A stretch of 8,158 nt of DNA from assembly GCA_023253415.1 (NCBI GenBank), contig JALRGK010000206.1:1-8158 (forward strand), read 5' to 3'. A program made the translations under genes and the position numbers. Positions 1-6,706 of this stretch are shown here, in pieces; the stretch's first letter is position 1, and each line of letters starts with the position of its first letter. Source of the DNA: Rhodocyclaceae bacterium. GTDB lineage: Bacteria > Pseudomonadota > Gammaproteobacteria > Burkholderiales > Rhodocyclaceae. Below the pieces are notes generated by a model, which was not told the DNA's origin, made no database searches, and saw only the letters and a list, made by a program, of their open reading frames with translations.

Positions 1-1272
1 CCCTTTGGCCTGATGCTGGCGCACAACGGTAACCTGACGAACGCCGAAGAGTTGAAGCAGCAGCTGTTCAAGCTGGATTTGCGGCACATCAACACCAATT
101 CGGATTCGGAGGTGTTGCTCAATGTGCTGGCCCATGAGCTGCAACGTGCTGCACACGGCACCGTGCTGGATCATGCGGCTATCTTCAAGGCTGTTCGCGG
201 CGTTCACGAGCGTGTACGCGGTGCGTATGCCGTGGTCGTGATGATTGCGGGCTATGGTCTGCTGGCGTTCCGTGACCCCTTCGGTATCCGTCCGCTGGTA
301 CTGGGTAAGAATGAAACGCCGGAAGGCCCGGAGTGGATGCTGGCCTCGGAGTCGGTGCCGCTGGATACGCTGGGTTTCGAGCGTGTGGATGATGTGGCAC
401 CCGGTGAGGCTGTGTTTATTGATCTGGAACGCCGCATGGTGCGTCAACAGTGTGCGGCCAATGCTGTGCTGTCTCCGTGTCTTTTCGAGTACGTTTATCT
501 GGCGCGTCCGGATTCGATGCTTGATGACATCTCGGTTTATGAAACCCGTCTGCAGATGGGTGAAGCGCTCGCTGCCAAGGTCCGTGCTGTGATGGATCCG
601 GCCGATATTGATGTGGTGATTCCGATTCCGGATTCGTCGCGTCCTGCGGCCATGCAGATGGCCCATGCGCTGAACATTCCGTTCCGTGAGGGCTTCGTCA
701 AGAACCGTTATATTGGCCGTACCTTTATCATGCCGGGGCAGGCAACGCGCAAGAAGTCGGTGCGTCAGAAGCTCAATACCGTGGGCCAGGAGTTTGCCGG
801 CAAGAATGTGATGCTGGTGGATGACTCCATCGTGCGTGGCACGACCAGCCATGAAATCGTTGAAATGGCTCGCGCTGCCGGCGCCAAGAAAGTATTCTTC
901 GCCTCGGCGTCTCCACCCGTGCGCTTCCCGAACGTTTACGGTATTGACATGCCGACACGAAGCGAACTGATTGCAACGGGTCGTACCGATGCCCAGATCG
1001 CTCAACTGATTGGTGCCGATGCGCTGATCTATCAGGATCTCGAAGCACTCGAAGCATCGGTGCGGATGTGTAACCCCAACATCAGCGGTTTTGATGCTTC
1101 CTGTTTTACGGGTCGCTACATCACCGGTGATGTGGATGATGCCTACCTGGATGCGATTGAGCAATCACGTCAACAGAAGTCGGATAAACCGTCCAGCGCC
1201 AGTGATGACGATGAAGGCGGTAACGCGGCGCAACAGATCGAGATGTTCGTGCGACGTCCCGGGCAGGAGTAA
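1..1272 (+). CDS. purF: Amidophosphoribosyltransferase (glutamine PRPP amidotransferase), 5'-truncated by window edge
   Basis: PurF catalyses the first committed step of de novo purine synthesis: PRPP plus glutamine gives 5-phosphoribosylamine, in the cytosol. The reading frame is open from base 1 (PFGLMLAHNGNLTN), so the 5' end lies outside the window. From memory of the E. coli protein, roughly the first 90 residues are missing, including the N-terminal catalytic cysteine of the class II glutaminase domain. Visible landmarks are AHNGNLTN and the SDSE segment of the glutaminase domain, FRDPFGIRPLVLGK, CLFEYVYLARPDS, GFVKNRYIGRTFIMPGQ, and the PRPP-binding loop VDDSIVRGTT at bases 817-846. 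The internal ATG at base 13 is not the true start. The C-terminal tail is acidic and polar (SSASDDDEGG), as is common in this family. metZ follows after 11 nt, a purF–metZ arrangement seen in many beta- and gammaproteobacteria and suggesting cotranscription. Confidence 0.97.
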   Translation, partial: PFGLMLAHNGNLTNAEELKQQLFKLDLRHINTNSDSEVLLNVLAHELQRAAHGTVLDHAAIFKAVRGVHERVRGAYAVVVMIAGYGLLAFRDPFGIRPLVLGKNETPEGPEWMLASESVPLDTLGFERVDDVAPGEAVFIDLERRMVRQQCAANAVLSPCLFEYVYLARPDSMLDDISVYETRLQMGEALAAKVRAVMDPADIDVVIPIPDSSRPAAMQMAHALNIPFREGFVKNRYIGRTFIMPGQATRKKSVRQKLNTVGQEFAGKNVMLVDDSIVRGTTSHEIVEMARAAGAKKVFFASASPPVRFPNVYGIDMPTRSELIATGRTDAQIAQLIGADALIYQDLEALEASVRMCNPNISGFDASCFTGRYITGDVDDAYLDAIEQSRQQKSDKPSSASDDDEGGNAAQQIEMFVRRPGQE

Positions 1273-1283
1273 TCAAGCAAGGT

Positions 1284-2483
1284 ATGAGCAACACGAAAAA
1301 ACCCTTACCCGCAGGCTTGGCGCTTGAAACCCTGGCGGTGCGTGCCGGGATGGACCGTACACAGCACAAAGAGCACAGTGAAGCCCTCTATCTGACTTCG
1401 AGTTTTACCTTTGATAGCGCCGAGCAGGCTGCTGCCCGTTTTTCCGGGGAGGAAGAGGGCAATGTCTACGCCCGTTTTACCAACCCGAGTGTGACGCTGT
1501 TTGAAGAACGTCTGGCGGCACTGGAAGGGGCTGAAGACTGTATCGCCACAGCCAGTGGTATGGCGGCGATCAACGCCATGATCATGGCCAACTTGAGCGC
1601 CGGTGACCACATTGTTGCGTCTAGTTCGATGTTCGGTTCTACGATCCAGTTGCTGGGTAATATCCTGCCGCGTTTCGGTATCGAAACAACCTTTGTCCCG
1701 CTGACAGATACGGCAGCCTGGGCGGCCGCTGTGCGCCCGAATACCAAGCTGCTGTTTTGCGAAACACCCTCGAACCCACTGACGGAAGTCGGGGATATCC
1801 GTGCGCTAGCAGCGATTGCCCATCAGCACACAGTGCTGCTGGCGGTTGATAACTGCTTCTGCACACCGATTCTGCAGCGCCCGATGGATCTCGGTGCTGA
1901 TATTGTCGTGCATTCGGCCACCAAATATCTTGATGGCCAGGGACGTGTGCTGGGCGGCGCGGTTTGTGCCAGCAAGGCCATTGTTGAGAAGATTTTCATC
2001 TTTCTGCGTACCACCGGACCAACGCTGTCTGCCTTTAATGCCTGGGTATTGGGCAAGGGGCTGGAAACGTTGTCGATTCGTATTCAGGCGCAATCGGCTT
2101 CGGCACGGGCACTGGCGCAATGGTTGGAAAGTCATCCGTCGGTTGAACGGGTTTACTACCCGGGGCTGCCATCTCATCCGCAGCATGCACTGGCGATGGA
2201 GCAACAGCGCGCCGGTGGCGCGATTGTCAGCTTTGAAGTGAAGGGTGGTAAGGACGCCGCCTGGCGTGTGGTAAACTCGTGCCAGTTATTGTCGATCACC
2301 GCTAATCTGGGTGATACCCGTACAACAATCACGCATCCGGCCACAACGACGCATGGTCGTATCTCTCCGGAAGCGCGTGCTGCAGCAGGCATTCATGACA
2401 ATCTGTTGCGTGTTGCTGTGGGTCTGGAGTCGGTCGACGACATCCGTCAGGATCTGGAACGCGGTTTAGCGATCTCGTCGTAG
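1284..2483 (+). CDS. metZ: O-succinylhomoserine sulfhydrylase (PLP-dependent, Cys/Met metabolism family)
   Basis: The 399-residue protein is a complete Cys/Met-metabolism PLP enzyme of fold type I, of usual family length. MetZ converts O-succinylhomoserine and sulfide directly to homocysteine, bypassing cystathionine. Visible elements are YARFTNP (residues 62-68, supplying the neighbouring subunit's phosphate contacts), SGM (91-93) in the PLP phosphate loop, the PLP-ring aspartate D189 in AVDN, and the Schiff-base lysine K214 in HSATKYLDGQGR. The C-terminal domain has the family's LGDTRTTITHPATTTH signature (342-357). The specific call of MetZ over MetB, MetC or MetY rests on the purF neighbour and overall resemblance. 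Substrate choice (succinyl versus acetyl ester) is not proven by sequence alone. The start ATG gives a typical MetZ N-terminus. Ribosome binding is unclear: AAGG at 1279-1282 sits only 1 nt before the start, while AGGAG at 1265-1269 is 14 nt away, so coupling to purF translation is plausible. Confidence 0.93.
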   Translation: MSNTKKPLPAGLALETLAVRAGMDRTQHKEHSEALYLTSSFTFDSAEQAAARFSGEEEGNVYARFTNPSVTLFEERLAALEGAEDCIATASGMAAINAMIMANLSAGDHIVASSSMFGSTIQLLGNILPRFGIETTFVPLTDTAAWAAAVRPNTKLLFCETPSNPLTEVGDIRALAAIAHQHTVLLAVDNCFCTPILQRPMDLGADIVVHSATKYLDGQGRVLGGAVCASKAIVEKIFIFLRTTGPTLSAFNAWVLGKGLETLSIRIQAQSASARALAQWLESHPSVERVYYPGLPSHPQHALAMEQQRAGGAIVSFEVKGGKDAAWRVVNSCQLLSITANLGDTRTTITHPATTTHGRISPEARAAAGIHDNLLRVAVGLESVDDIRQDLERGLAISS

Positions 2484-2540
2484 CGATTACAGATCTGACA
2501 TCCCCGTTTTCAAGTCGGATTGCCCTTGAGGCCCACAACG

Positions 2541-4505
2541 ATGTCTTTTGAACAGTTTTCTCTTTCCGAGCCGCGCCTAAAAGCCATTCAGGACGCCGAT
2601 ACGTCAGGTGCCCCGAACCCTACGCCGGTACAGGCTGCATTGATTCCGCTCATGCTGACGGGCAAAGATGTGCTGGTGTCGGCACCCGCAGGTTCCGGCA
2701 AGGCGGCCGCTTATGCCATTCCGTCACTTGATCTGTTGCTCCAAGACGGTGAAGCGACAACCCAGGTCGCTGGTCGCGGTCCGCGCGTGCTGGTGCTGGT
2801 CCCTACCCGAGAAGTGGCGCTGCAGGTGCTGGATGCTTTTCGTACGTACGGTCGTCATGACGCCTATTACTCCTTTGCCGTGTATGGTGGCGTGAGTATG
2901 CACCCGCAGGTGCAGGCGCTGCAGCGGGGTCTGGATATCCTGATTGCGACACCGGGTCGCCTGCTCGATCATCTGGGTCAGGGGCATGTGAATCTGGATG
3001 CGGTCCGCGTGCTGGTTTTCGATGAAGTCGATCGCATGATGGACATGGGGCAGGCGGCCGAACTGGAGCGCCTGTATCCATTGCTACCGACGCCACGCCA
3101 GACGGTGGTGGTGGCCAGCGCCATGGGAGACGATATCCGGGGTCTCGCAGCCGGTCTGTTGAACTATCCCGAAGAGGTCATTATCGACCGAGGTGATGAT
3201 GTCACCACCCGTGTGCATCAGCGTTTTATCGCCGTTGACCCGCACCGCAAACGGGATCTGATGACCCAGCTGTTCCGAGATGAAGCCTGGCCGCGTTCGC
3301 TCGTGTTTGCCCGTACCAAATTCGGCGCCGAAGGCCTGGCGCGTAAGCTGGCCAAGGGCGGTGTCACGGCCAATGCATTGCATGCGCATCGTGGCCAGAC
3401 GCCGCGTGGCCGTGCGCTGGACGAATTCCAGAACGGATTGCTCAGTGCCCTGGTCACCACGGATATGGCCATGCGTGGTTTCGAGATGGATGGCATGCAA
3501 CGTGTCGTGCATTACGACCTACCTGCGGTGCCGGATGATTATCCCGCGCGTCTGAATCGTGTCTTGAATGGTGAAGATGGCCGTGTGGGTGATGCCGTAG
3601 CTTTTGTCACCCATGACGATGCGGTGCTGCTCAAGTCGATTGAGCGTCTTCTCGGATCGGAAATCGTTCCCGAGATTATTCCCGGTTACGAACCGATGTC
3701 GCCGGAGGCGCTGGCCGAGTATCAGGCCGAGCAGGCGGCCAAGTATGCAGCAGACCCGCGTAATGCGCGTCAGCAAAGCGCCGAGAGTGGTGAAGAATCT
3801 GCTGAAAGCAGCGAGGGCGATAATGCACTCGAGCTCGATGATGCCGAAGAAGACCGTCAGCCCATCGAGCTGGATGAAGACGCCAAGGCACGTGCCGAAG
3901 GCGAAGCTTGGCTCTATGCCCGACAACAGGCCAATCAGCGGCCGCCGCGTGGCCGTAAACCGCGTGACCCGGATGCGCAACCGTATTTCCCGGATGATCG
4001 TGATCCCTGGGAAACCCTGCCTGAAGAAAAACTCTACATCCTGGATGCCATGTATAACGGCAACCAGCTGGCACCCGGTGAAACTGATCCATTGACCGCT
4101 TTGCAGTTCATTGATGATGATGACGCCTGGGAAGATGATGATCGTCAGCCCCGTGGTCAGAATGCTCACGTCCGTGACATCGTTGCCGAGTTCCGTCGGG
4201 AAGCACGTGAAGACCGTAACCTGCATCGTGAGCTGGCGGGTATGCCGGCTCTGAACAGCCTGCGTAAAAATCACCGGGGTAAAAAGCCGTTCGGTAAATC
4301 GTCGCAGTTTGGTAAAGGCCAGGGTAAACCTGCTGCGGCAAAATCACCTCGCAGTGGGCAAAGTGGTGGCTATCAGGGCAGAAAACCGGCCGATGGCCAG
4401 CAACGGTCAGCAGGTGGCCCGCGACCGGCCGGTGCCAGACCCTTTGGCCGTAAGCCAGCGGGGGGTCCGCGACGTCCTCGTCCCCCCAAGCCCGAAGCAA
4501 GCTGA
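2541..4505 (+). CDS. DEAD-box-like RNA helicase with altered catalytic motifs and a charged disordered C-terminal tail
   Basis: A 654-residue protein from the ATG at 2541. An in-frame TTG at 2520 would add MPLRPTT but lacks support, whereas GAGG at 2527-2530 can serve the ATG. Residues 1-370 form the two RecA-like domains of superfamily 2 DEAD-box proteins, which remodel RNA with ATP. In order: Q-motif region PTPVQ (27-31), motif I APAGSGKA (48-55), Ia PTREVA (88-93), GG (116-117), Ib TPGR (137-140), II DEVD (161-164), III SAM (193-195), IV LVFARTK (254-260), V TTDMAMRGF (306-314), VI-equivalent ARLNRVLN (336-343). Several depart from consensus: GKT to GKA, DEAD to DEVD, SAT to SAM, HRIGRTGR to ARLNRVLN. 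After about residue 385 the chain is low complexity: an acidic stretch (411-455), a mixed block with DDDDAWEDDD (525-534), then a basic Gly/Lys/Arg/Pro tail (575-654) with KPFGK and RPFGR, probably RNA-binding. I cannot assign it to RhlE, DbpA, SrmB, CsdA or RhlB. Confidence 0.9.
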   Translation: MSFEQFSLSEPRLKAIQDADTSGAPNPTPVQAALIPLMLTGKDVLVSAPAGSGKAAAYAIPSLDLLLQDGEATTQVAGRGPRVLVLVPTREVALQVLDAFRTYGRHDAYYSFAVYGGVSMHPQVQALQRGLDILIATPGRLLDHLGQGHVNLDAVRVLVFDEVDRMMDMGQAAELERLYPLLPTPRQTVVVASAMGDDIRGLAAGLLNYPEEVIIDRGDDVTTRVHQRFIAVDPHRKRDLMTQLFRDEAWPRSLVFARTKFGAEGLARKLAKGGVTANALHAHRGQTPRGRALDEFQNGLLSALVTTDMAMRGFEMDGMQRVVHYDLPAVPDDYPARLNRVLNGEDGRVGDAVAFVTHDDAVLLKSIERLLGSEIVPEIIPGYEPMSPEALAEYQAEQAAKYAADPRNARQQSAESGEESAESSEGDNALELDDAEEDRQPIELDEDAKARAEGEAWLYARQQANQRPPRGRKPRDPDAQPYFPDDRDPWETLPEEKLYILDAMYNGNQLAPGETDPLTALQFIDDDDAWEDDDRQPRGQNAHVRDIVAEFRREAREDRNLHRELAGMPALNSLRKNHRGKKPFGKSSQFGKGQGKPAAAKSPRSGQSGGYQGRKPADGQQRSAGGPRPAGARPFGRKPAGGPRRPRPPKPEAS

Positions 4506-4511
4506 TAGAAT
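4503..4511 (+). promoter_or_regulatory. Extended -10 promoter element for tRNA-Ser
   Basis: TGATAGAAT reads as an extended -10 (TGn followed by TAGAAT, matching TATAAT at five of six positions). It lies about 18 nt upstream of the tRNA 5' end, placing the transcription start near 4518 and leaving a short leader for RNase P removal. The TGA part is also the stop codon of the helicase-like gene. No good -35 hexamer lies 16-18 bp upstream, where the sequence is C-rich, consistent with an extended -10 promoter. This is a prediction from motif and position only. Confidence 0.5.
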
Positions 4512-4529
4512 CACGCCTGAACTGAATTA

Positions 4530-4617
4530 GGGTCTGTGGCAGAGCGGTTGAATGCACCGGTCTTGAAAACCGGCGTGGGGAAACCCATCGTGAGTTCGAA
4601 TCTCACCGGACCCGCCA
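4530..4617 (+). tRNA. serT-like: tRNA-Ser (anticodon UGA)
   Basis: An 88-nt class II tRNA with encoded CCA (4615-4617) that decodes UCA-type serine codons. The acceptor stem GGGTCTG (4530-4536) pairs with CGGACCC (4607-4613) with one G-U wobble, and the discriminator is G4614 as expected for bacterial tRNA-Ser. The anticodon stem CCGGT/ACCGG (4557-4561/4569-4573) closes loop CTTGAAA (4562-4568), with anticodon TGA at 4564-4566. The long variable region (4574-4589) folds as TGGG-GAAA-CCCA, the extra arm diagnostic of serine tRNAs. The T arm is GTGAG-TTCGAAT-CTCAC (4590-4606). All elements are intact, so the gene should be functional. Confidence 0.97.
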
Positions 4618-4621
4618 GATA

Positions 4622-4659
4622 AAACGGCTCGCCGAATCATCGGCGGGCCGTTTGCTTTT
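4622..4659 (+). terminator. Intrinsic terminator after tRNA-Ser
   Basis: A 14-bp stem (4622-4635 with 4640-4653, one T-G wobble, GC-rich core) closes a 4-nt ATCA loop. It is followed by an interrupted T tract (TTTGCTTTT, beginning within the stem's 3' arm). It starts 5 nt after the tRNA CCA and insulates the tRNA from the downstream gene. The A-rich 5' side could also make it function on the opposite strand. Confidence 0.85.
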
Positions 4660-4672
4660 GGGAATTTGGGGC

Positions 4673-4700
4673 TTGCATTCACTCCCGGCCGACATAGAAT
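4673..4700 (+). promoter_or_regulatory. Sigma-70-like promoter for acuI
   Basis: TTGCAT (4673-4678) and TAGAAT (4695-4700) are separated by 16 bp, giving a plausible housekeeping promoter just downstream of the tRNA terminator. The predicted start near 4707 leaves a leader of about 25 nt carrying GGAG (4722-4725), 7 nt before the acuI ATG. It is predicted from motif, spacing and placement only. Confidence 0.6.
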
Positions 4701-4732
4701 AGGCACACAACCATAGCCCACGGAGACAACGC

Positions 4733-5737
4733 ATGTACCGCGCCCTACAGATCAATAAAGATGAAGCCGGTTATCGTACCGAGCTCAAGGCATTGGACGA
4801 ATCGGCCTTGCCGGAAGGTGATGTGACGGTTGAGGTGGCCTGGAGCACATTAAATTACAAAGACGGCCTGGCCATTACCGGCAAAGGGCCAGTTGTCCGT
4901 AAATTCCCGCTAACGCCCGGTATTGATATGGCCGGCACCGTATTAGAAAGCAGCCACCCCTGCTGGAAACCCGGCGATAAAGTCGTGCTCAATGGTTGGG
5001 GCGTGGGTGAAACGCACAGCGGTTGTCTGGCGCAGAAAGTCCGTCTGAATGGTCACTGGCTGGTGCCGCTGCCGCCGACGTTTACAGAGCGCCAGGCCAT
5101 GGCGATTGGTACGGCCGGTTATACGGCCATGCTTTGTGTTCTCGCCCTGGAAAAACACGGCATCAAACCAACTGATGGCGAGATTCTGGTTACCGGTGCC
5201 AATGGCGGCGTCGGCAGCGTGGCGATCATGTTGCTGGCCAAGCTGGGTTATACCGTGATTGCTTCTACTGGCCGCCCGGAAGAAGCGGCGCACCTCAAGG
5301 CCTTGGGGGCATCAGACATTATCGACCGCAAAGAATTGTCCGAGCCGGGTAAGCCGCTTGGCAAAGAACGTTGGGCTGGGGTGATTGATTCGGTGGGTAG
5401 CACCACGTTGGCCAATGCCTGCGCTACGACGAAATATGCGGGTGCGGTAGCCGCTTGCGGCCTGGCCGGAGGTGCGGATTTCCCCGCTACCGTGATGCCA
5501 TTTATTCTGCGCGGCGTGACCCTTTACGGCATTGATAGTGTCATGGCGCCTTCGGCAAAACGTATGGAGGCCTGGACTCGTCTGGCGCGTGATCTGGATG
5601 TTGCCAAGCTGGAAGCCAATACTGCCGAGATTGGCCTGGCTGAAGCGATAGACGTTGGCGCGAAGCTGCTGGAAGGTCGGGTACGTGGTCGCGTTGTCGT
5701 TGATGTGAATCGTTGCGTCGCAGATGTTGGAACTTAA
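4733..5737 (+). CDS. acuI: NADPH-dependent acrylyl-CoA reductase, AcuI/YhdH family (medium-chain dehydrogenase/reductase)
   Basis: A 334-residue MDR-superfamily oxidoreductase of the YhdH/AcuI group. Characterised members reduce acrylyl-CoA to propionyl-CoA with NADPH, detoxifying a reactive intermediate. Evidence includes STLNYKDGLAITGKGPVVRKFPLTPGIDMAGTV (given here in pieces: STLNYKDGLAITG at 38-50, FPLTPGIDMAGTV at 58-70), NGWGVGETHSGCLAQ (87-101), and the Rossmann glycine motif GANGGVGSVA (155-164). STGRPEE (178-184) follows the second strand, where the family binds the NADPH phosphate. The zinc ligands of classical alcohol dehydrogenases are absent, as expected. The body ends at VVVDVN; RCVADVGT is a short extra tail, and its bases overlap the next gene. 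It has its own promoter and a clear GGAG site. No DMSP or acrylate genes are visible nearby, so the physiological substrate is inferred from family only. Confidence 0.9.
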   Translation: MYRALQINKDEAGYRTELKALDESALPEGDVTVEVAWSTLNYKDGLAITGKGPVVRKFPLTPGIDMAGTVLESSHPCWKPGDKVVLNGWGVGETHSGCLAQKVRLNGHWLVPLPPTFTERQAMAIGTAGYTAMLCVLALEKHGIKPTDGEILVTGANGGVGSVAIMLLAKLGYTVIASTGRPEEAAHLKALGASDIIDRKELSEPGKPLGKERWAGVIDSVGSTTLANACATTKYAGAVAACGLAGGADFPATVMPFILRGVTLYGIDSVMAPSAKRMEAWTRLARDLDVAKLEANTAEIGLAEAIDVGAKLLEGRVRGRVVVDVNRCVADVGT

Positions 5738-6155
5738 GGATTTTGATCTGACGCTGGACCCGGCCGCCGGTCGCTTCATTAAAACTGAAATCGTGCAGGT
5801 GAACTTTGCGTCATTGCCCGGTGAACTGATCAGCCTCGAAGGCCCGAACAGGTATCAGTCTGGTGATGCCATTATCACGGGTTGCACGGGGGATCGCTGG
5901 AGCGTGGATCGGCATCGTTTTGATACCAAGTATCAGGCAGTGCCACCCACAGTCGATGGCGAGGATGGCGCCTATATGGCGAAGCCGGTGCCGGTGCTGG
6001 CCAAGCAGATCAACGAGCCATTTACGGCTGCCCGTTCGGCGGGGCGTGATGTGTTACATGGCGAAGCCGGGGATTGGTTGATGCAATACGGCCCCGGTGA
6101 TTTTGGCGTGTGTGGTCAAAGCCGCTTTGCACGGGTGTATCAAAAGGTCGGCTAG
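5724..6155 (+). CDS. PGDYG domain protein of unknown function
   Basis: A 143-residue protein with no signal peptide or membrane segment. It overlaps acuI by 14 nt (5724-5737) in another frame. There is no clear ribosome binding site before the ATG, so translational coupling to acuI is likely. The C-terminal half resembles the small PGDYG family, named for a motif that here reads PGDFG (124-128). Around it are KPVPVLAKQINEPF (87-100), a HGEAGDWLMQYGPGD stretch (112-126) and a terminal RFARVYQKV. The family appears in bacteria and plants without an established role that I know of. The N-terminal part (1-80) is not recognised; it is rich in beta-prone segments. The assignment to the family is from motif memory, and no function is claimed. 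Confidence 0.75.
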   Translation: MLELKDFDLTLDPAAGRFIKTEIVQVNFASLPGELISLEGPNRYQSGDAIITGCTGDRWSVDRHRFDTKYQAVPPTVDGEDGAYMAKPVPVLAKQINEPFTAARSAGRDVLHGEAGDWLMQYGPGDFGVCGQSRFARVYQKVG

Positions 6156-6188
6156 CGCCACACAGCCGCCGGGCAAACGTCTCGGAAT

Positions 6189-6656
6189 TTAAGGCTTCGG
6201 TTCAACGAAGTCGATCGGGTCGATGGCATCTGCCCAGCAATTGGGAGTTTCGTACAGGCGAACGCGCTCCAGCTTCAGATTGTTGCCGTAAGCATGGGTG
6301 TATTTCGGCGCCAGGATACGGAAGGCGACCGTTGCCAGGTTTTCAGCGGTGGGTACGACATCCAGGACCACGGTTTTGTGCCCCGGCATGCGCTCCAGAA
6401 ACTGGCGTACTTCGGTATCGCCCGCGTAAACCAAGAAGGCGTGATCCCACAGCTCAACCACTTCTTGCAGCGCAATCGTCTTGATGTCGCCGAAATCCAT
6501 CACCATGCCATTGGCCGGGTCGCCATTGCGCTCGATGATGTCGCCCGATAGCGTAATCTCCATCGCATAGCGGTGCCCGTGCAGATGACGGCACTGGCTA
6601 CGGTGATCAGGAATGCGGTGGCCGGCGTCAAATTCCAGCCGGCGAGTAATGCGCAT
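6189..6656 (-). CDS. queD: 6-carboxy-5,6,7,8-tetrahydropterin synthase, QueD/PTPS family
   Basis: A 155-residue protein of the 6-pyruvoyl-tetrahydropterin synthase fold. QueD converts 7,8-dihydroneopterin triphosphate to 6-carboxy-tetrahydropterin, the second step toward 7-cyano-7-deazaguanine and queuosine in tRNA. The zinc-binding histidines are visible: H13 in FDAGHR, and H26 and H28 in CRHLHGH. The catalytic cysteine is C22 of the same motif. WDHAFL (70-75) supplies the further catalytic histidine, and LYETPNCWA near the C-terminus carries the pterin-anchoring glutamate. Length fits bacterial QueD, slightly longer than the E. coli enzyme. The ATG at 6656 gives a natural N-terminus, with GGAA weakly placed upstream as a ribosome site. 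It converges on the PGDYG gene with a 33-nt gap and no obvious terminator. It is divergent from the radical SAM gene. Confidence 0.93.
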   Translation of the reverse strand: MRITRRLEFDAGHRIPDHRSQCRHLHGHRYAMEITLSGDIIERNGDPANGMVMDFGDIKTIALQEVVELWDHAFLVYAGDTEVRQFLERMPGHKTVVLDVVPTAENLATVAFRILAPKYTHAYGNNLKLERVRLYETPNCWADAIDPIDFVEPKP

Positions 6657-6690
6657 AGTAGGGCGATTTCCGGTCTAAACGAGAGCGCAG

Positions 6691-6699
6691 ATTGTATCA
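6691..6699 (-). promoter_or_regulatory. Extended -10 element for queD
   Basis: On the minus strand this reads TGATACAAT: TGn followed by TACAAT, five of six matches to TATAAT. The start would fall near 6684, leaving a leader of roughly 28 nt before the queD ATG. No convincing -35 is present at the usual spacing, consistent with an extended -10 promoter. It overlaps a TATCAT element (6695-6700) facing the other way toward the radical SAM gene. Confidence 0.5.
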
Positions 6700-6706
6700 T
6701 TGGCGC

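Noticed and set aside
2484..2540. Terminator or promoter between metZ and the helicase-like gene
   Set aside because: The 57 nt hold no stable hairpin and no convincing -35/-10 pair, so cotranscription with metZ remains the simplest reading.
3519..4274. Long minus-strand reading frame of 251 codons inside the helicase-like gene
   Set aside because: It lies opposite a well-supported coding region, has a composition dominated by the reverse complement of the acidic and basic tail codons, and shows no recognisable domain or ribosome site. It is a shadow frame.
4600..4620. Integration (att) site at the tRNA-Ser 3' end
   Set aside because: tRNA 3' ends are common integration sites, but no integrase gene and no repeated copy of the tRNA 3' end were seen in the window.
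5312..5779. Minus-strand reading frame of 155 codons opposite acuI
   Set aside because: The plus strand encodes a clear AcuI-family enzyme with its own promoter and ribosome site; the antisense translation has no family features.
6110..6484. Plus-strand reading frame overlapping the end of the PGDYG gene and queD
   Set aside because: It is antisense to queD, whose zinc and catalytic residues are unmistakable, and the translated sequence is arginine-rich and unstructured.
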